Part shown: positions 37,072 through 38,436 of the stretch, one piece after another
How the letters are laid out: each line of letters opens with the position of its first letter
How positions within the stretch are numbered: position 1 is the first letter of the stretch
Source: Candidatus Polarisedimenticolaceae bacterium
GTDB taxonomy: Bacteria > Acidobacteriota > Polarisedimenticolia > Polarisedimenticolales > DASRJG01
DNA length: 38,436 nt
Assembly: GCA_036376135.1 (NCBI GenBank)
Contig: DASVAW010000126.1
Location: forward strand, 1 to 38,436
Direction of reading: 5' to 3'
Position numbers and translations under genes: made by a program
The notes under the pieces: generated by a model
What the model was told of the DNA's origin: nothing
Seen by the model: only the letters and a program-made list of their open reading frames with translations
Databases searched by the model: none

Positions 37072-38412
37072 ATGCGTAGGTTTTCGTGGGTTTGGGTCCT
37101 TCCCCTGACGATGGCGGCGCTGCCGGCGCTCGCCGACGCGACCGACGACAAGATCGAGGAGCTCGAGCAGAAGATCAAGGTCCTCGAGCGCAAGCAGGAG
37201 CTGAAGGACGAGGAGGCGGCGAACAGGGACAAGGAGGCGGCGAGGGTCTCCGTCGGCCGCGACGGCTTCGCCTTCAAGTCCGCCGACGGCGCGTACCAGC
37301 TCAAGATCCGCGGCTACATCCAAACCGACGGCCGATTCGTCGCGAACGAGCCGGGTAGGGCCGTGAACGACACGTTCGTCGTCCGGCGCGCACGCCCGGT
37401 CTTCGAGGCCACCCTCGCGGGGCGCTTCGATTTCCGGATCATGCCGGACTTCGGCGGCGGGGCGACCGTCCTCCAGGACGCCTACCTCGACGCCCGCTTC
37501 CGGCCGACGTTCAGGGTCCGCGTGGGGAAATTCAAGACTCCGTTCGGCATCGAGCGCCTGCAGTCCGCGACGGACATCGTCTTCGCCGAGCGCGCGCTTC
37601 CGACGAACCTCGTCCCCAATCGCGACGTCGGCGTGCAGCTCCACGGCGAGCTCGGCGAGGGGCTCTTCCAGTACGCGGTCGGGGTGTTCAACGGCGTTCC
37701 GGACGCGGGAAGCGCGGACGTTGATTCGAACGAGGGAAAAGACGTCGCCGCTCGCGTCTGGTTCAAACCCGTGAAGCAGGGCGCCGCCTCCGGGCTGGGG
37801 CTCGGCCTCGCGGCGACGGCGGGATCGCAGCAGGGCACGCTGGCCACGACCGGACTCTCTCCGTATCGCAGCGTCTCGCTCCAGCCGTTCTTCAGCTGGC
37901 GCACGGGCGCGACACTGCCGCTGACCGTCGTCTCGGCGGGGGATCGCACGCGCCTGTCGCCGCAGGCCTGGTACTACGTCGGCCCGTTCGGCTTGCTCGC
38001 CGAATACGTGCGCTCCACCCAGGACGTCCGGCTCGACACGACCGACGGTTCGTTCGATGCGAGCGCGTGGTCGGCGACGGCGACGTGGCTCATCACCGGA
38101 GAGAAGGCGTCTTACCGCAGCCCCACGCCGGGCCGTCCCGTGGAGTCGAAGTCCGGCGGCATCGGCGCCTGGGAGATCGCGGCACGCTACGGGCGGCTGA
38201 CGGTGGACGACGACGCGTTCCCGGTCTTCGCCGACCCGGCGGTGTCGTCGAGCCGGGCCACCGAGGCCGCGATCGGCCTCAACGTCTACCTCAACCGCAA
38301 CGTGAAGTTCGTGCTCGACGTCCACCACACGTCGTTCGAGGGAGGCGCCGCCGCCGGCGCCGATCGACCCTCCGAAACCGCCCTGATCACCCGCGCCCAG
38401 GTGGCGTTCTAG
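37072..38412 (+). CDS. Outer-membrane porin, phosphate-selective OprP/OprO type
   Basis: The 446-residue protein has a signal peptide (ending ALPALADA) and a short periplasmic coiled coil (about 25-58; DKIEELEQKIKVLERKQELK). A beta-barrel follows with alternating patterns and the FKTPFGIERLQSATDI signature of OprP/OprO porins. The C-terminal residue is phenylalanine, as expected for insertion by the BAM complex. It starts 15 bp after the YezD gene, so it should be co-expressed with the CysA-like protein and may let sulfate or phosphate cross the outer membrane. Exact anion choice cannot be read from sequence. Confidence 0.88.
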   Translation: MRRFSWVWVLPLTMAALPALADATDDKIEELEQKIKVLERKQELKDEEAANRDKEAARVSVGRDGFAFKSADGAYQLKIRGYIQTDGRFVANEPGRAVNDTFVVRRARPVFEATLAGRFDFRIMPDFGGGATVLQDAYLDARFRPTFRVRVGKFKTPFGIERLQSATDIVFAERALPTNLVPNRDVGVQLHGELGEGLFQYAVGVFNGVPDAGSADVDSNEGKDVAARVWFKPVKQGAASGLGLGLAATAGSQQGTLATTGLSPYRSVSLQPFFSWRTGATLPLTVVSAGDRTRLSPQAWYYVGPFGLLAEYVRSTQDVRLDTTDGSFDASAWSATATWLITGEKASYRSPTPGRPVESKSGGIGAWEIAARYGRLTVDDDAFPVFADPAVSSSRATEAAIGLNVYLNRNVKFVLDVHHTSFEGGAAAGADRPSETALITRAQVAF

Positions 38413-38431
38413 ACCCCGGGGAGGCACACCG

Positions 38432-38436
38432 ATGAA
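38432..38436 (+). CDS. Probable start of the next gene (5 bases seen)
   Basis: ATGAA at the window edge is preceded by GGGGAGG at good spacing and lies 20 bp after the porin stop. From context it may encode a periplasmic sulfate- or phosphate-binding protein or a transporter permease, but nothing of the product is visible. Confidence 0.35.

Overview
The window is a high-GC, tightly packed bacterial chromosome segment with no tRNA, rRNA, CRISPR array or insertion sequence that I can recognise. A complete DAP-type peptidoglycan and division cluster, a phosphate-selective-type outer-membrane porin, HtrA and NtrC-type sigma-54 activators point to a Gram-negative (diderm) organism. Gene content and style fit an Acidobacteriota-like lineage or a neighbouring phylum, but that placement is inference, because there is no 16S rRNA or other taxonomic marker here.

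Left arm (1-13614, minus strand). Read in transcription order, a membrane histidine kinase, the NAD-dependent DNA ligase LigA and an NtrC-type activator form one packed unit. A lone receiver, an HtrA/DegP protease, a second NtrC-type activator, a thiolase (FadI-like), a trifunctional-type FadJ and the 5' part of an exported M1-like peptidase follow. A good match to a sigma-54 -24/-12 promoter (8703-8716) lies just upstream of the receiver-htrA unit. A perfect 19-bp palindrome (1627-1645) lies just upstream of the peptidase gene.

Centre (13754-31741, plus strand). An XRE-type regulator with a TPR-like sensor region overlaps a small exported protein gene, and a strong intrinsic terminator follows. 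The dcw cluster then starts from a near-consensus sigma-70 promoter and four 10-bp-phased GTGG/GGGG repeats, which look like an MraZ operator: mraZ, rsmH, ftsL, ftsI (with a PASTA-like tail), murE, mraY, murD, ftsW, murG, murC, ftsQ, ftsA, ftsZ. Most junctions overlap or nearly touch. murF, murB and ddl are absent from their usual places. A receiver-GGDEF diguanylate cyclase follows ftsZ directly.

Right arm (31773-38436). Three overlapping minus-strand genes of unknown function (membrane and exported proteins) sit between the intact diguanylate cyclase and a 75-bp relic of a second cyclase's 3' end (34162-34236). A hicBA toxin-antitoxin pair ends on that relic. The last block is a plus-strand unit: a CysA-like ABC ATPase fused to universal-stress-protein-like domains, a small YezD/DUF2292 protein, a porin, and the first bases of another gene. 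This looks like the start of a sulfate or other oxyanion uptake locus.

The most unusual items are the CysA-USP fusion, the cyclase relic with its adjoining gene block and hicBA, the sigma-54 promoter linked to HtrA and two activators, and the XRE-TPR/exported-protein pair.
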